Source of the DNA: Rhizophagus clarus
Taxonomy: Eukaryota > Glomeromycota > Glomeromycetes > Glomerales > Glomeraceae
NCBI GenBank assembly: GCA_015698045.1
Contig: BLAL01000234.1
Location: 248,001 to 312,000 of the forward strand
Length of the DNA stretch: 64,000 bases
Direction: 5' to 3'
Part shown: piece by piece, positions 1-10,858 of the stretch
Numbering within the stretch: position 1 is the stretch's first letter
Layout: each line of letters starts with the position of its first letter
Position numbers and translations under genes: made by a program
Notes under the pieces: model-generated
Seen by the model: the letters and a program-made list of their open reading frames with translations, nothing else
Databases searched by the model: none
What the model was told of the DNA's origin: nothing

Positions 1-1
1 A

Positions 2-151
2 GAAGCTATTCATAACCTTATTGGAGGTTTTACCAACAGTCAACAAATTAATGATGATAATGATGATCAAGTTCTGTTCGACAATGATGAGGAGCACCTT
101 GTAACAAACAACAAAGATGATGCTGACATTGAGAACAATGTCGAGATCTAA
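2..151 (+). CDS. C-terminal tail of an acidic protein (cut by window start)
   Basis: An open frame enters from the window edge and ends at a TAA at 149-151, giving 49 residues rich in Asp, Glu and Asn. No domain can be recognised. Acidic tails of this kind occur on transposase-like proteins, but nothing here proves that. The sequence after the stop quickly becomes low-complexity AT-rich DNA, so this is probably the true or degenerate end of a gene whose body lies upstream of the window. Confidence 0.3.
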   Translation, partial: EAIHNLIGGFTNSQQINDDNDDQVLFDNDEEHLVTNNKDDADIENNVEI

Positions 152-253
152 ATTTTCTTCAATTTACCATCAACTATCAGAGTGCACTAATGATGGACAT
201 CAAAAACAATTCCTAAAAACAAAAAACAAAAATTCTCTCTCTCTCCTCACCTA

Positions 254-1442
254 CATCAGGAAATTTTATAGTGCGAAAAGTTACGCAAGATTACACATCA
301 TAATATTTCGTAAGTTTCCAGACCTGCCGCAAGTTTGTGGAAGAGTAATATTTCGTAACTTTTTAAAATATTTCAAAATATTATGATATGCAAAGTTTTG
401 TAATTTTATGGTTCATAATATTCTGTAATTTTATGCATTCACAATATTTCGTAATTTTACATAATATTTCGTAAGTTTTCAGACCCACCGCAAGTTTGCG
501 TAAGCGTAATATTTTGTAACTTTTTAAAATATTTCAAAATATTACGATATGCAAAGTTTCGTAATTTTACATAAATATTTTGTAATGTTTCAAAATTCAT
601 TTTTGTACTATAAGTTTATATAATATATATTTTATTAGATATAATATAAATTAAATTATAAAAAATTACAAGTATTTATTACTATATACAGAATATATAA
701 AAGTAAAAAAAGAAAGAGTAACGATACAATTAGATGTAAAAAGAAGAGAAACAGCTATGTATTAGATATAAAGATAAAAGAAATATTGTTAGTATTGTTA
801 GTGTTGTTAATATTAGAGTAAAAAGAGTTAAAGAAACAGTAGAAACATGGATATTATCGTTAGTATTAAAGTACAAGTAAAAGAAAAAAAGGAAACATAG
901 ATAGTATTGTTAGTATTACGATATAAAGTAACAATTAGGGTAAAAAACGTGTTAGTATTAAAATAATTAGTATTAATAAACAAATATTTCTATACCTGCA
1001 AAGAATAAACTAAAAATAAAAGAAAGAGGAAAAATAAACATGTTGTTAGTATTAAGTAAAAGAAGTAAAAAAAACATAATTAGTATTGTTAGTATTATTA
1101 GTATTGAAGTAAAAGTAAAAAGTAATAAAGGAAATATGGATATTATTGTTAGTATTACGATACAAAGTAACAGAGGTAAAAAAAAAACAAAAATAATTAG
1201 TATTAATAAACAAATATTTCTATACCTGCAAAGAATAAACTAAAAATAAAAGAAAAAGAAGACAAAATAAAAAATAAACATATTGTTAGTATTAAGTAAA
1301 AGGAGTAAAAAAAACATAATTAGTATTGTTAGTATCGATCGTTAGTATTAAAGTACAAGTAAAAAGAAATAAAGGAAACATGTATATTATTGTCAGTATT
1401 ACGATACAAAGTAAAAAAGAAGTAAAAAATAATGAAATAATT
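254..1442. repeat. Dispersed repeat R, copy 1
   Basis: The segment beginning CATCAGGAAATTTTATAG is repeated almost base for base at 28063-29092. It contains short internal repeats built on CGTAATATTTCGTAACTTTT, then a block of about 229 bp (around 970 and again around 1199) carrying a shared motif AATATTTCTATACCTGC. No coding frame is convincing; the short ORFs inside are translated repeat. Upstream flanks of the two copies differ, so this is a dispersed element and not a regional duplication. Class unknown. Confidence 0.75.
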
Positions 1443-1522
1443 ACTTTGCTGAAATCTTCAAATCCGCCACAATATCTTAACGATACATTTTCAACATCTT
1501 CACGATAATATCACAATTTTTT

Positions 1523-1744
1523 TAAATGATATCGTGACGATATATTTATGATAATCTTAACGATACCTTTTCAACATCCTCGCGATATTTGAAATTTGAT
1601 ATCGTTCTGATATCATTCTGATATTATATCGATTTATAGTCTCGATGTCGTGATGATGTTGAAATGGAAATTGTGATGTTATCGTAAAGATGTTGAAAAT
1701 GTATCGTTAAGATTATCATAAATATATCGTCACGATATCATTTA
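1523..1744. repeat. Foldback: 64-bp inverted repeat rich in GATATCGT
   Basis: Positions 1523-1586 and 1681-1744 are reverse complements with about four mismatches over 64 bp, separated by about 94 bp. The arms carry ATGATATCGTGACGATAT. The surrounding 1443-1910 holds further imperfect copies of the same words, so this may be the core of a MITE-like foldback element. No transposase frame is present. Confidence 0.65.
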
Positions 1745-2091
1745 ATATATTGTCACGATATCATTTAAAAATTAATATTATCGTGAAGTTGTTGAAAATG
1801 TATCGTTAGGATATTATAATTATGTCGTTATGGTATCATTAAGATCACTAAATATTTTATTGAAATATCGTGATGACATTTAAACTGTATCAGGATGATA
1901 ATGAAACGTAGTAGATACATTCAATAAATTAAATCAATTTTAATTGGTTTAAATTAATTTGTTTATTAATTAATTAATATATATATTTTTTATAATGCAA
2001 TTATGACAATTATGATGTTTTAATTGTTATTTAATTGTTAAATATTGCGAATTACGGTAATTAAAGGAAGAATATCCCTATCTCTGGATAG

Positions 2092-2595
2092 GATGACATA
2101 AAATAACGTGATGATATCGGTTCAACACTAATATTATATTGAAACTTGTTAAAAATGTTGAATTAGAGTGTCTGGATTATGGCGCAAGCTCTGCGAAATT
2201 AAAGTTACGATCGTACCTGATTAAATTAAGCCGAAACACTTGAACCTAAAAGAAACAGAAGAAACATTATTATAACGTTCCTTACAAAAAAAAAAGAAAA
2301 AGAAAAGAAAAAAAGAAAATTCATATAACATTTCTTACAAAAAAAAAAAAAAAAAAAATATTAAGTTTTGCATCTCTCTCACCGGATGGTTAACATAAAA
2401 CAACGTGACGATATTGTTATGACACTAATATTATCTTGAAACTTGTTTAAAATGTTGAATTGATAAGTTTCTGATTACGACGCAAGTTTCTGCGAAATTA
2501 AAGATACGGTCGTGCCTGGTAAATTACTTAGACATCTTTCTTTCCGAATGCTAATATAAAACAACGTGACGATATCATTATGACGCTAGAACAAT
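2092..2595. repeat. Degenerate direct repeats
   Basis: A unit of about 130 bp at 2092-2220 recurs at 2385-2519 and partly at about 2550-2595. Shared words include ACGTGACGATAT, ACACTAATATTAT and TGCGAAATTAAAG. A/G-rich and poly-A tracts separate the first two. I see no gene between 1745 and 3296; the remainder is AT-rich spacer with further GATATC words near 3140. Confidence 0.5.
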
Positions 2596-3296
2596 CGCAT
2601 TTCCAAGTATAAAAAAGAGGGGAAATAATATTATACCGAAACTTTCTTTGCGCACATTCCGAATTTCGTCCGAATTTCGTCGCAAATATTATTATACACT
2701 ACTATTAAAAAATTTTTCTTTTTTAAAAAAAAATAATAATAAATAGATAAATAAATAAAAAAATACATCCCAAATTTCTGTTATATTGTTAAAAAATATT
2801 TCTAAACAATATTTGCACAGCGAGAGCTAAAATTTGTAAAACAATTAATATTATTATAAATAACTTTTTGTTTCGTACCTGTCAAGGTGTCGAATAAACT
2901 ATTTTTCAATGTTGAGATTACGCCGGAATAAAAAATAGACGCGTATATGATTGTTAATATTATTAAGAAATATTTTAAATAGACTGACAATATTAAAATG
3001 TAAGTTATTACAGTAAAATGTAGAGAATGGAGTAGAAATAACCGTCGTGCGAATGTTTTAACAAACAAACAATGATTTTGATTGGATAATCAATACAAAG
3101 TCACGTTATCACGTGATAAGTAATGGACCGGTCACGATACCATAACGATATCAAAACGATATTGTTGCATTTATTTAATAAAAAAAAGATACTGTATCAT
3201 TTTGATATTGTTAAAACAATAATGAATTTAATGAGTAAACGTAGTATAAACTTATATTTATATTGTAAATTTATTAACATAATATTACTAATAAAG

Positions 3297-6200
3297 CTAT
3301 ATAGCCGTAAAATAATAATTATTTTTTATCCACAAATCAATTTTCGTATCATAGACAAAGTGAACTTTTTGTACGTGGTCAATTATTGATATTGGGAAGA
3401 TTCTTCTTCAGTGAATGTCTTGGCTTGTCTGAATGTGAAAAAGAGGACATTTCAATACGTTGTGAATTCTGTTAATATTGTCAAACCAATCAATTGTAAT
3501 AAAGGCATAATATTTATCATTATTGCCTTTGTATTTGAAGATCCCTTTTATAATCGCATAACATTCATCACTGTCTTCCTCGTGTATTGTTACGACGTTA
3601 CCAATATGAAGATGTACTTTGGAAAAGATGCCATCGCTTTCTTCCATAGTGTATGTTACCAATTCATACCAGCCCATTTGAGAATATATAAGAGCTGACT
3701 TTTGTCTAATGTCCATAAATGAAAGAAGCAGCTCAGATTTGAAATTTGGCAAATTTTTCATGATATTTTCACGATCCTGACGGGACAAGCTCCTCTTTAA
3801 GATAATATTTGTAATAAAATCCACTGAAGATGAAATCGCTATATAAAATAAAATTACGTTAATAATTGCGAAAATATTATTATTATAAAATTGTAATACA
3901 AACCTTCTTCATTTTCTTCCAGTTCTTGTTCATTTGATACCTTGTCTTCAGTAATATACCAATTAGTCAATAAATTTCTAAAATTTGAGGACATAGTAGC
4001 GAAACCTCTACAAGGTTGTGATAATCTTTGATCTGCGCCTCCATCTACTAAATGACAAATTGCAAAGAGCGTAGTATACCGCTTTAACAAGTCTAGCTCG
4101 ACATTCTTGCAATTTGTTTGTGGTACCATTGCTTTAAAGATTTGATGCACCATCTCTTTGATACCAACTTGAGTGTTTATAAGAGTACCATAAGTCTTTG
4201 CATGCACCAGCAAGTGGATATTGATATGCAGGTTTGGTAAGTTAGCAAATTCAGGGAAAACCTAAAGCCACATTATTAAATAATATTTTACATATTGATA
4301 AATAAAAAATAAAAAATTATATAAGAATTATGAATAATTGTACCTTTGGAAGAATTTTCATTTCTTCTTCAAGGCATTTTTGTAATTCGTCATACGAATC
4401 TAATGTAAACTTGCTTTCAAAAACCATCCTCATTGTTTTTGCTACATATACCCAACAAGTAATTATTACATTTTTCACCATGTTAATGCGTGATTCTTGA
4501 ATTCGTCGCAGAATGCTTCTGGATTCATTTTCCTTTAAGCTTGATGTTTCTAAAAAACTATTAAGTATAAAAGGCATTATCATAGCGAGCCTAAGATAGT
4601 CAGACATCATGAAACTAGCATTGTGACTAATTGGATTTGGCAAACGAGACCATTTTTTTGGTTTCTCAAAGTTCTTCCAGGCTTTGATAAACTCGTCCTC
4701 TCCTTTTTGTGAAAATAATTCGCACCTGTGGAAATCAAAAAGCTTTATTAAAAGATTTTGTTCGTTACATATCTAGCTAAAGTTAATTAAATTCAAAGAT
4801 CATACGTTAATTTAAGAAGTCGTCCAATCTTCCCAGCAGTTGCATGATATACATCTTGAGGTGTCTGTAGATGCCTTTCTCTTAGCAGCCTATCCAAAAT
4901 GCTAGGCCTTGTTCTTAGTCCAAACTCAGTATAAAGTCGTCTTTGCCTTGTGGTAGCAGGTTCGTTAAATATCTCTTTAAATTGATCGTCAGTGATGTGA
5001 TGATATCTTGATGTTGCTGGTACATCCTGAGAGAAGTTGGTAAGTGATTCTCAAGAGGCTGTACAAGTGCGGCAACCTTTATTGGCATTATGTCATAATA
5101 CACCACACATGTCATTCCCTTGTGGTAAATCAGCAGTTACGACACCTAAACCGGCTATCACCCAAGCATCTTGGCCATTCACTTCCATTAATTTTCCTTG
5201 TTCGAATTCTTTCATTTCAGAAATAAATGGCAACATGAATTCATTGAAATTATTACTGAAAGGAACAAACCCGAGAACAAAGTGATTTTTGAGCAACTTT
5301 CTTTGACGGGCAGGCATATTTCCAAACTGCACATAAACACCTCCTAACGAATGATAAACATTCCTAAATGTTCCAAAATCATCGTAGTATATATCCAAAA
5401 ACAGCTTATAAACCGGAATTGTTGGAGATGGTGGCTGCCTTATGGAAATATATTCCGAAGGATGTTGATAAGAGAACGTTGCATCATGAATGCGCCAGTG
5501 TGTATGATGTTTATAAAGTATTTCGGTAATTCGTAGTGTATCTGCAGCAACCTTTTCTGAAATTTGTGATGTTGTTATTGTCAAGAATGGTTCATCTTGT
5601 AACCAAACTTCTCCGGAAAGAGAGCGATTTTGTCTTAATTCTCCCTTAAAAGTTCCAGGCAAGTCACTATAATCTAGAACTTTTTGGATTCTCAGCCGAT
5701 ACTGTTGGTTCTCTTCATTTAATAATATTGCTCTCAATCTGCCAAGTTTTTGCTCATTGTCGTAATAGTAAACAAAATCGCCGCATTGGTATATCTCTAT
5801 TATATACATATGAAAAAAGTGTTAGTCTCTTGTACTTTATTGCTTCGCCTCTCTACCATCAGCTTGCATTTAATAAATAATTACCCCCTGATATCATTAA
5901 TTGTTCTTGACCGAAAAGAGGTGACTCTGCCCATAAGGTACCATGCCAGTACTCGGATTTTGTTTTTGAATCGACACCAGCACCAAAATACATTTCCTTT
6001 AATAGTGATGGGTTGTTAAGAACATTCCAAATGATATCACTTATTGAAAGTTGATATGCCATCTTTGAATCCTTTAAAGTTGATGGTGTTTTTTTTGATG
6101 AAATTGAGATAGATTTTGCTGATATTGAGGGAAGAGGAAGACGCTCCCTCCATGCTTGAAATCTCCGAATATTCTTTACAATATGATCTCTATTAAATTC

Positions 6201-6923
6201 TGGTCTCATGATAATGTCAACAAGATCTTCATATGCATTTGTTGAAATATTATGCTTATAAATCCAACAAAATAAGGCAGCAGTAGTTAAATTTTGAAAA
6301 TATGGAGCAAAATCACCATCATAAGATGGTAACTTATCTTTAGCCAATGCTTCATCAATAAATAGCTTTTCTTCTGAGATATCAGAATCATGTCTTTCTT
6401 CATTATCTGACGACATTGTTTCATATTCTTCATTACTTTCTAAGGACATTATATAATCGCTTTCTGTTTCATTCTCTGATGATGTTGAAATCATGTTGGT
6501 ATCACCTTCTTCATTATTGCTTCGTTGTTCTAAATCATCATCATTATCATTTCGTTGTTCTAAATGATCATTATCGCTTTATTATTCTAAATGATCATTA
6601 TTGCTTTGTTATTCTAAATCATCACCATTATCGCTTCGCTGTTCTATATGATCATCATCGCTTCGTTATTCTAAATCATCACCATTATCACTTCGCTGTT
6701 CTATATGATCATCATCGCTTCGTTGTTCTAAATCATCATCTCCGTCGCCATATTCATTATACTCTTCGCCGCTAATATTATCATCTTCAAAATCTTTTTG
6801 TACCATTTTTTCATTGTCATCATTATCCGATAATAAAAATCTGTTGGGCAACCTTCTAAAATTATTACGGATACGAAAAGGTAATGTAGCAATATTCGCT
6901 TTTCGAGGTTTATTTCGTAACAT
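3297..6923 (-). pseudogene. Tnp2/Plavaka-like transposase with BAH-type domain, five exons, broken by stops
   Basis: Exons 6923-5885, 5796-4806, 4725-4344, 4261-3904 and 3838-3297 join in phase across four GT-AG introns (5797-5884, 4726-4805, 4262-4343, 3839-3903) into about 1,103 codons. After an acidic, repetitive N-terminus comes a BAH-like stretch (about 345-430), then a core resembling fungal Plavaka/CACTA DDE transposases: Asp in LDIYYDDFGTF (about 481-486), Asp in TADLPQGND (about 569), followed by a GCRTC Cys pair. The last exon (about 998-1065) looks like a BAH chromatin-reader domain, the part I am less sure of. Seven in-frame stops lie at 6666, 6609, 6582 and 6579 (TAA where neighbouring repeat units have CAA), and 5093, 5051 and 3408 (TGA). 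The frame reads on well past each. Assignment rests on motif resemblance; no terminal repeats were identified. Confidence 0.7.
6518..6740. repeat. Coding minisatellite in the transposase N-terminus
   Basis: Units of roughly 27-33 bp encode DDLEQRS and DDHIEQRS on the minus strand. Several units have TAA at the Gln codon. The plus-strand ORF over this region is only the translated antisense of the array. Confidence 0.7.
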
Positions 6924-7025
6924 GGCTATGATAATAATTATAATAAGGAATAATAAAATGAGTAAATTTAAAAAATGTCCATGCGCGTTTGTGTATTTAA
7001 TTCATTAACTGCTTTTATAATATTT

Positions 7026-8680
7026 TTAATTGGAAATCATAGTATCGCAACCGCAGTACATAAACGGAAATTTTGGGTTAACAAATTTCTCATTAATGGA
7101 AATTTTGGGCAATGATCTGGTTACATGTAAAGAAATTTTGTATGAAATCGTGACCGCAGGATATAAACGGAAATTTATAAATGGAAATTTATATTGAAAT
7201 TTCGAGAAAAAAAAATTGTCAATGGTTACATTAGTTCTTGGATCACAGTACATTAATGGAAATCTTGGGGAAAATGATCTTAAATTGATGTGTTAACAAC
7301 AGTTACATGCAAAGAAATTTTGTATGAATATCATGCGTGACTGCAGAACATAAACGGAAATTTAGATTACTAATTTCTTAAATTTTGGGAAAATCGACAT
7401 GCAAAGAAATTTTGTATGAATATTGTGACCGCGGAACATAAACGAAAATTTGAATTGATTGGAAATTTTCTTAATGGCTACATTGGTTCTTTACTTACAA
7501 TGCATTAACGAAGTTTTGAGGCAATGATCTGAAGAGTTGACTTCTTTAACGGTTATATGTAAAGGAATTTATATGAATATTGTGACCGCAGGACATAAGC
7601 GGAAATTTAGATCATTGAATTTTGGGATAATTGATCAGAAAAAAAATTTGTTAATAGTTAGTTACATTAACTAATGAATTATATAATGAACAACATCGTA
7701 ACTATAGAAATTTGGGTTAACAAAGCTCTTGAATTTAGGATTGATGTTTTGACGATTACATGTAAAGAAATTTATATAGGCTGCTGGACATAACGGAAAT
7801 TGGTTAACAAAGCTTTTCTGAAAAATTGACATTATATTTTAAGAATATCGTGATCGCAACACATTTAGACAAGACAAATGATCAGAAAAAAATTGTTAGC
7901 AATTCGTGTTCCAGTTTATATAAAATTTTGATTTTTATGATTTTAAATTATTACAATCAATTATTATGATAAAATCACTAGTTGTGAGCTTTACGGATAT
8001 ATACAATTATAAAATTACATAAGATTTATTTTTTTATTGAAATAAATTGAAAAGAAGGTGAATATAATATTGTGCGGTATTGTAATGAGATATTAATTTC
8101 ATATAATGGCAATATCAATTCTAACAAATAATTTTAAAGTGTTAAATATTTCAAATTATCACAAAATATTAAAGAATCAAATGATCATACTTTTTTCACC
8201 ATCTGAGACCAGTCTCCCATGGTCTTCGCTCAGTTGTTACGAGACGGACGTTTCCGTTTCTTTTTAATGTTGGTCTGGAGAAGATCGTTCGATCAGGTTT
8301 GTTCTTTTATTAGATCGTCTAGCGAGATCAATATCATATTATCTATATATGAAAGAAACTATTTGAATATTATCATACGTTATTTAATGAATTAATATAC
8401 CAGGTATTTTTTTTTTATACCTGTTTTTTCTCTACTAGGTTTGGGAGAGGACATTTTCTTTCTATTTTTTTTTATTAGAAATCTAAAAACTCTGATCTGA
8501 GATGTGGTATTTTTATATGTAACTGATAAGATATGGACAGTCAAACTTTAAAAAAAATATCAATTGAATTCTTTGGGAAAAAAGCACAAAGTAAATTTTT
8601 TTATAATATTACGACTGTGATATCATGACTGCACTATATAAAAGGAAATTTGGGTCAACAACTTGAAAAGTTTTTTTTAA
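7026..8680. repeat. Left arm of large inverted array (forward units)
   Basis: Seven degenerate units carry GACCGCAGGACATAAACGGAAATTT or variants, at about 7047, 7150, 7334, 7424, 7579, 7777 and 8614, spaced irregularly. Each unit also tends to carry TTACATGTAAAGAAATTTTGTATGA-like words. The outermost unit matches the outermost unit of the right arm in reverse complement. No gene is seen in this stretch; the short ORFs are chance. Confidence 0.7.
8206..8294. other. GC-richer island with three short hairpins
   Basis: Within AT-rich array DNA this island holds three perfect or near-perfect stems: AGACCA/TGGTCT (8206-8211 with 8220-8225), GAGACGGA/TCCGTTTC (8241-8248 with 8253-8260, CGTT loop, one G-T pair) and GATC/GATC (8283-8286 with 8291-8294). 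It could be a structured RNA or a control region of the array. There is no family I can name. Confidence 0.3.
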
Positions 8681-8689
8681 AACTTCATT

Positions 8690-10710
8690 ACATAATTCCG
8701 AGATAGAGAATTAATGTAACAAATTCTGTCAATGCGCTGCAGATAAAAATCAATGTAACCATTAACAATTTTTTCTCCTGATCAATTATTGATCTAAATT
8801 TCCATTTATTTATCGCGACCACGATATTCATGTCAAATTTTTCAGATCATTACCCTAGATTCCACCAATGTGCTGCAGATAAAGATCTTTTGCAGATAAA
8901 GAATCAACAGAACTGTTGACAAAATTTTTTTCTGATCAATTTTTTGATCTAAATTTCTGTTTATGTCCTGCGATCACCTTACATGTAACCGCAATTTTTC
9001 CATTTCCCAAAATTTCATCAATTTACTTTACATTGCACTAATATTGCACTGTTAAATATTTAATATAATATTTTTTCTATTAAGATTAAAAGAATAGTTA
9101 ATAATTTATTATCAATCCTAATTATTAAAATAAATATATAATATATTAAACTTATGAAAAAATGTACTCTATTTAAGTATTAGGACAGCATAATATAGTA
9201 CGTACAGTATAATTCTTCAACCCTGATTATGTAACCATTAACAAATTTTTCTCCTGATCAATTATCCCGAAAATCCATTTATGTCCTGCGATCACGATAT
9301 TCACGTCAAATTTTTCAGATTACCCCTGAATTCTATCAATGCGCTGCAGATAAAAAATCAATGTAATCATTAACAATTTTTTTCCGGTCAATTATTGATC
9401 TAAATTTCTGTTCATGTCCTGCGATCACCTTACATGTAACCGCAATTTTTTCATTTCCCAAAATTTCATCAATTTACTGTATACATTGCACTAATATTGT
9501 ACTGTTAAATATTTAATATAATATTTTTTCTATTAAGATTAAAAGAATAGTTAATAATTTATTATCAATCCTAATTATTAAAATAAATATATAATATATT
9601 AAACATATGAAAAAATGTACTCTATTTAAGTATTAGGACAGCATAGTAATATAGTACGTACAGTATAATTCTTCAATCCTGATTATGTAAACATTAACAA
9701 ATTTTTTCTCCTGATCAATTATCCCGAAAATCTGTTTATGTCTTGCGATCACGATATTCATGTCAAATTTTTCAGATTACCCCTGAATTCTATCAATGCG
9801 CTGCAGATAAAAAATCAATGTAACCATTAATAATTTTTTCTGATCAATTATTGATCTAAATTTCTATTTATTTATTGCGACCATGATATTCATGTCAAAT
9901 TTTTCAGATCATTACCCTAGATTCCACCAATGTGCTGCAAATAAAGATCTTTTGCAAATAAAGAATCAACAGAACTGTTGACAAAATTTTTCCGACCAAT
10001 TTTTTGATTTAAATTTCTATTTATGTCCTGCGATCATCTTACATGTAACCGCAATTTTTCCATTGCCCAAAATTTCATCAATGTACTGTAAACATTGCAT
10101 TAATATTGCACTGTTAAATATTTAATATAATATTTTTTCTATTTAGATTAGATTAAAAAAATAATCCTAATTATTAAAATAAATATATAATATATTAAAC
10201 ATATGAAAAAAATGTACTCTATTTAAGTATTAGGACAGCATAATATAGTACGTACAGTATAATTCTTCAACCCTGATTATGTAACTATTAACAAATTTTT
10301 TCTCCTGATCAATTATCCCAAAAATCCGTTTATATCCTGCGATCACGATATTCATATAAAGTTTCTTTACTTGTAACCGTTAATATTGCTCAAAATTACC
10401 ATTAATATTCTGTGGACAAAGAGCTAATATACCCATTAAGGATTTTTCTGATCAATTATTCCAATAATTTGAAAATTTTGTTGGCCAAATTTCCGTTTAT
10501 GTCCTACAGTTACGATACTTATATATAATTTCTTTACATGTAACCGTTAAGACGTCAAATTTTCCCAAAATTTTCATCATAAAGAATCGATGTAACCATT
10601 AACAAATTCTTCCGATCAACTATCCAAGATTTAATGTAACCATGAACGTTTTTTTCGAGAATGCTAACCCAATTTCCTTTTATGTGCTGTGGTCACAATG
10701 TAATTTTTTC
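8690..10710. repeat. Right arm of large inverted array (reverse units)
   Basis: About ten units carry AAATTTCCGTTTATGTCCTG followed by CGATCACGATATTC or CGATCACCTT, at about 8799, 8951, 9272, 9401, 9726, 9856, 10011, 10321, 10486 and 10671. This is the reverse complement of the left-arm unit. On top of this, larger blocks are duplicated: the word CGATCACCTT plus about 260 bp of following sequence recurs at 8971, 9422 and 10031, and 8700-9250 recurs with an offset of about 1,060 bp. No coding frame is credible. Confidence 0.7.
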
Positions 10711-10763
10711 TTAATATTAGGAGAAATCTCTATAAATAAATAAAGATGATGCTGTATTCGTTT

Positions 10764-10813
10764 CGTCAGGAATCACCTATTTCTTTACGTGACGAATCAC
10801 CTATTTCTTTACG
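10764..10813. repeat. 26-bp direct repeat, two units
   Basis: The word GAATCACCTATTTCTTTACG occurs twice in near-perfect 26-bp units just upstream of the next gene's ATG. The location could be promoter-proximal, but no known factor site is recognised. Confidence 0.6.
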
Positions 10814-10858
10814 TTGCTACTAGCACAATACTGATAAGTACCATCTTGTTTGTTTATC

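Noticed and set aside
6416..6775. His/Phe-rich plus-strand ORF
   Set aside because: Antisense of the acidic minisatellite in the transposase N-terminus.
8281..8295. tRNA T-loop-like GTTCGATC
   Set aside because: No acceptor stem, anticodon arm or box A could be fitted around it; likewise for GGTTCGA words near 18496.
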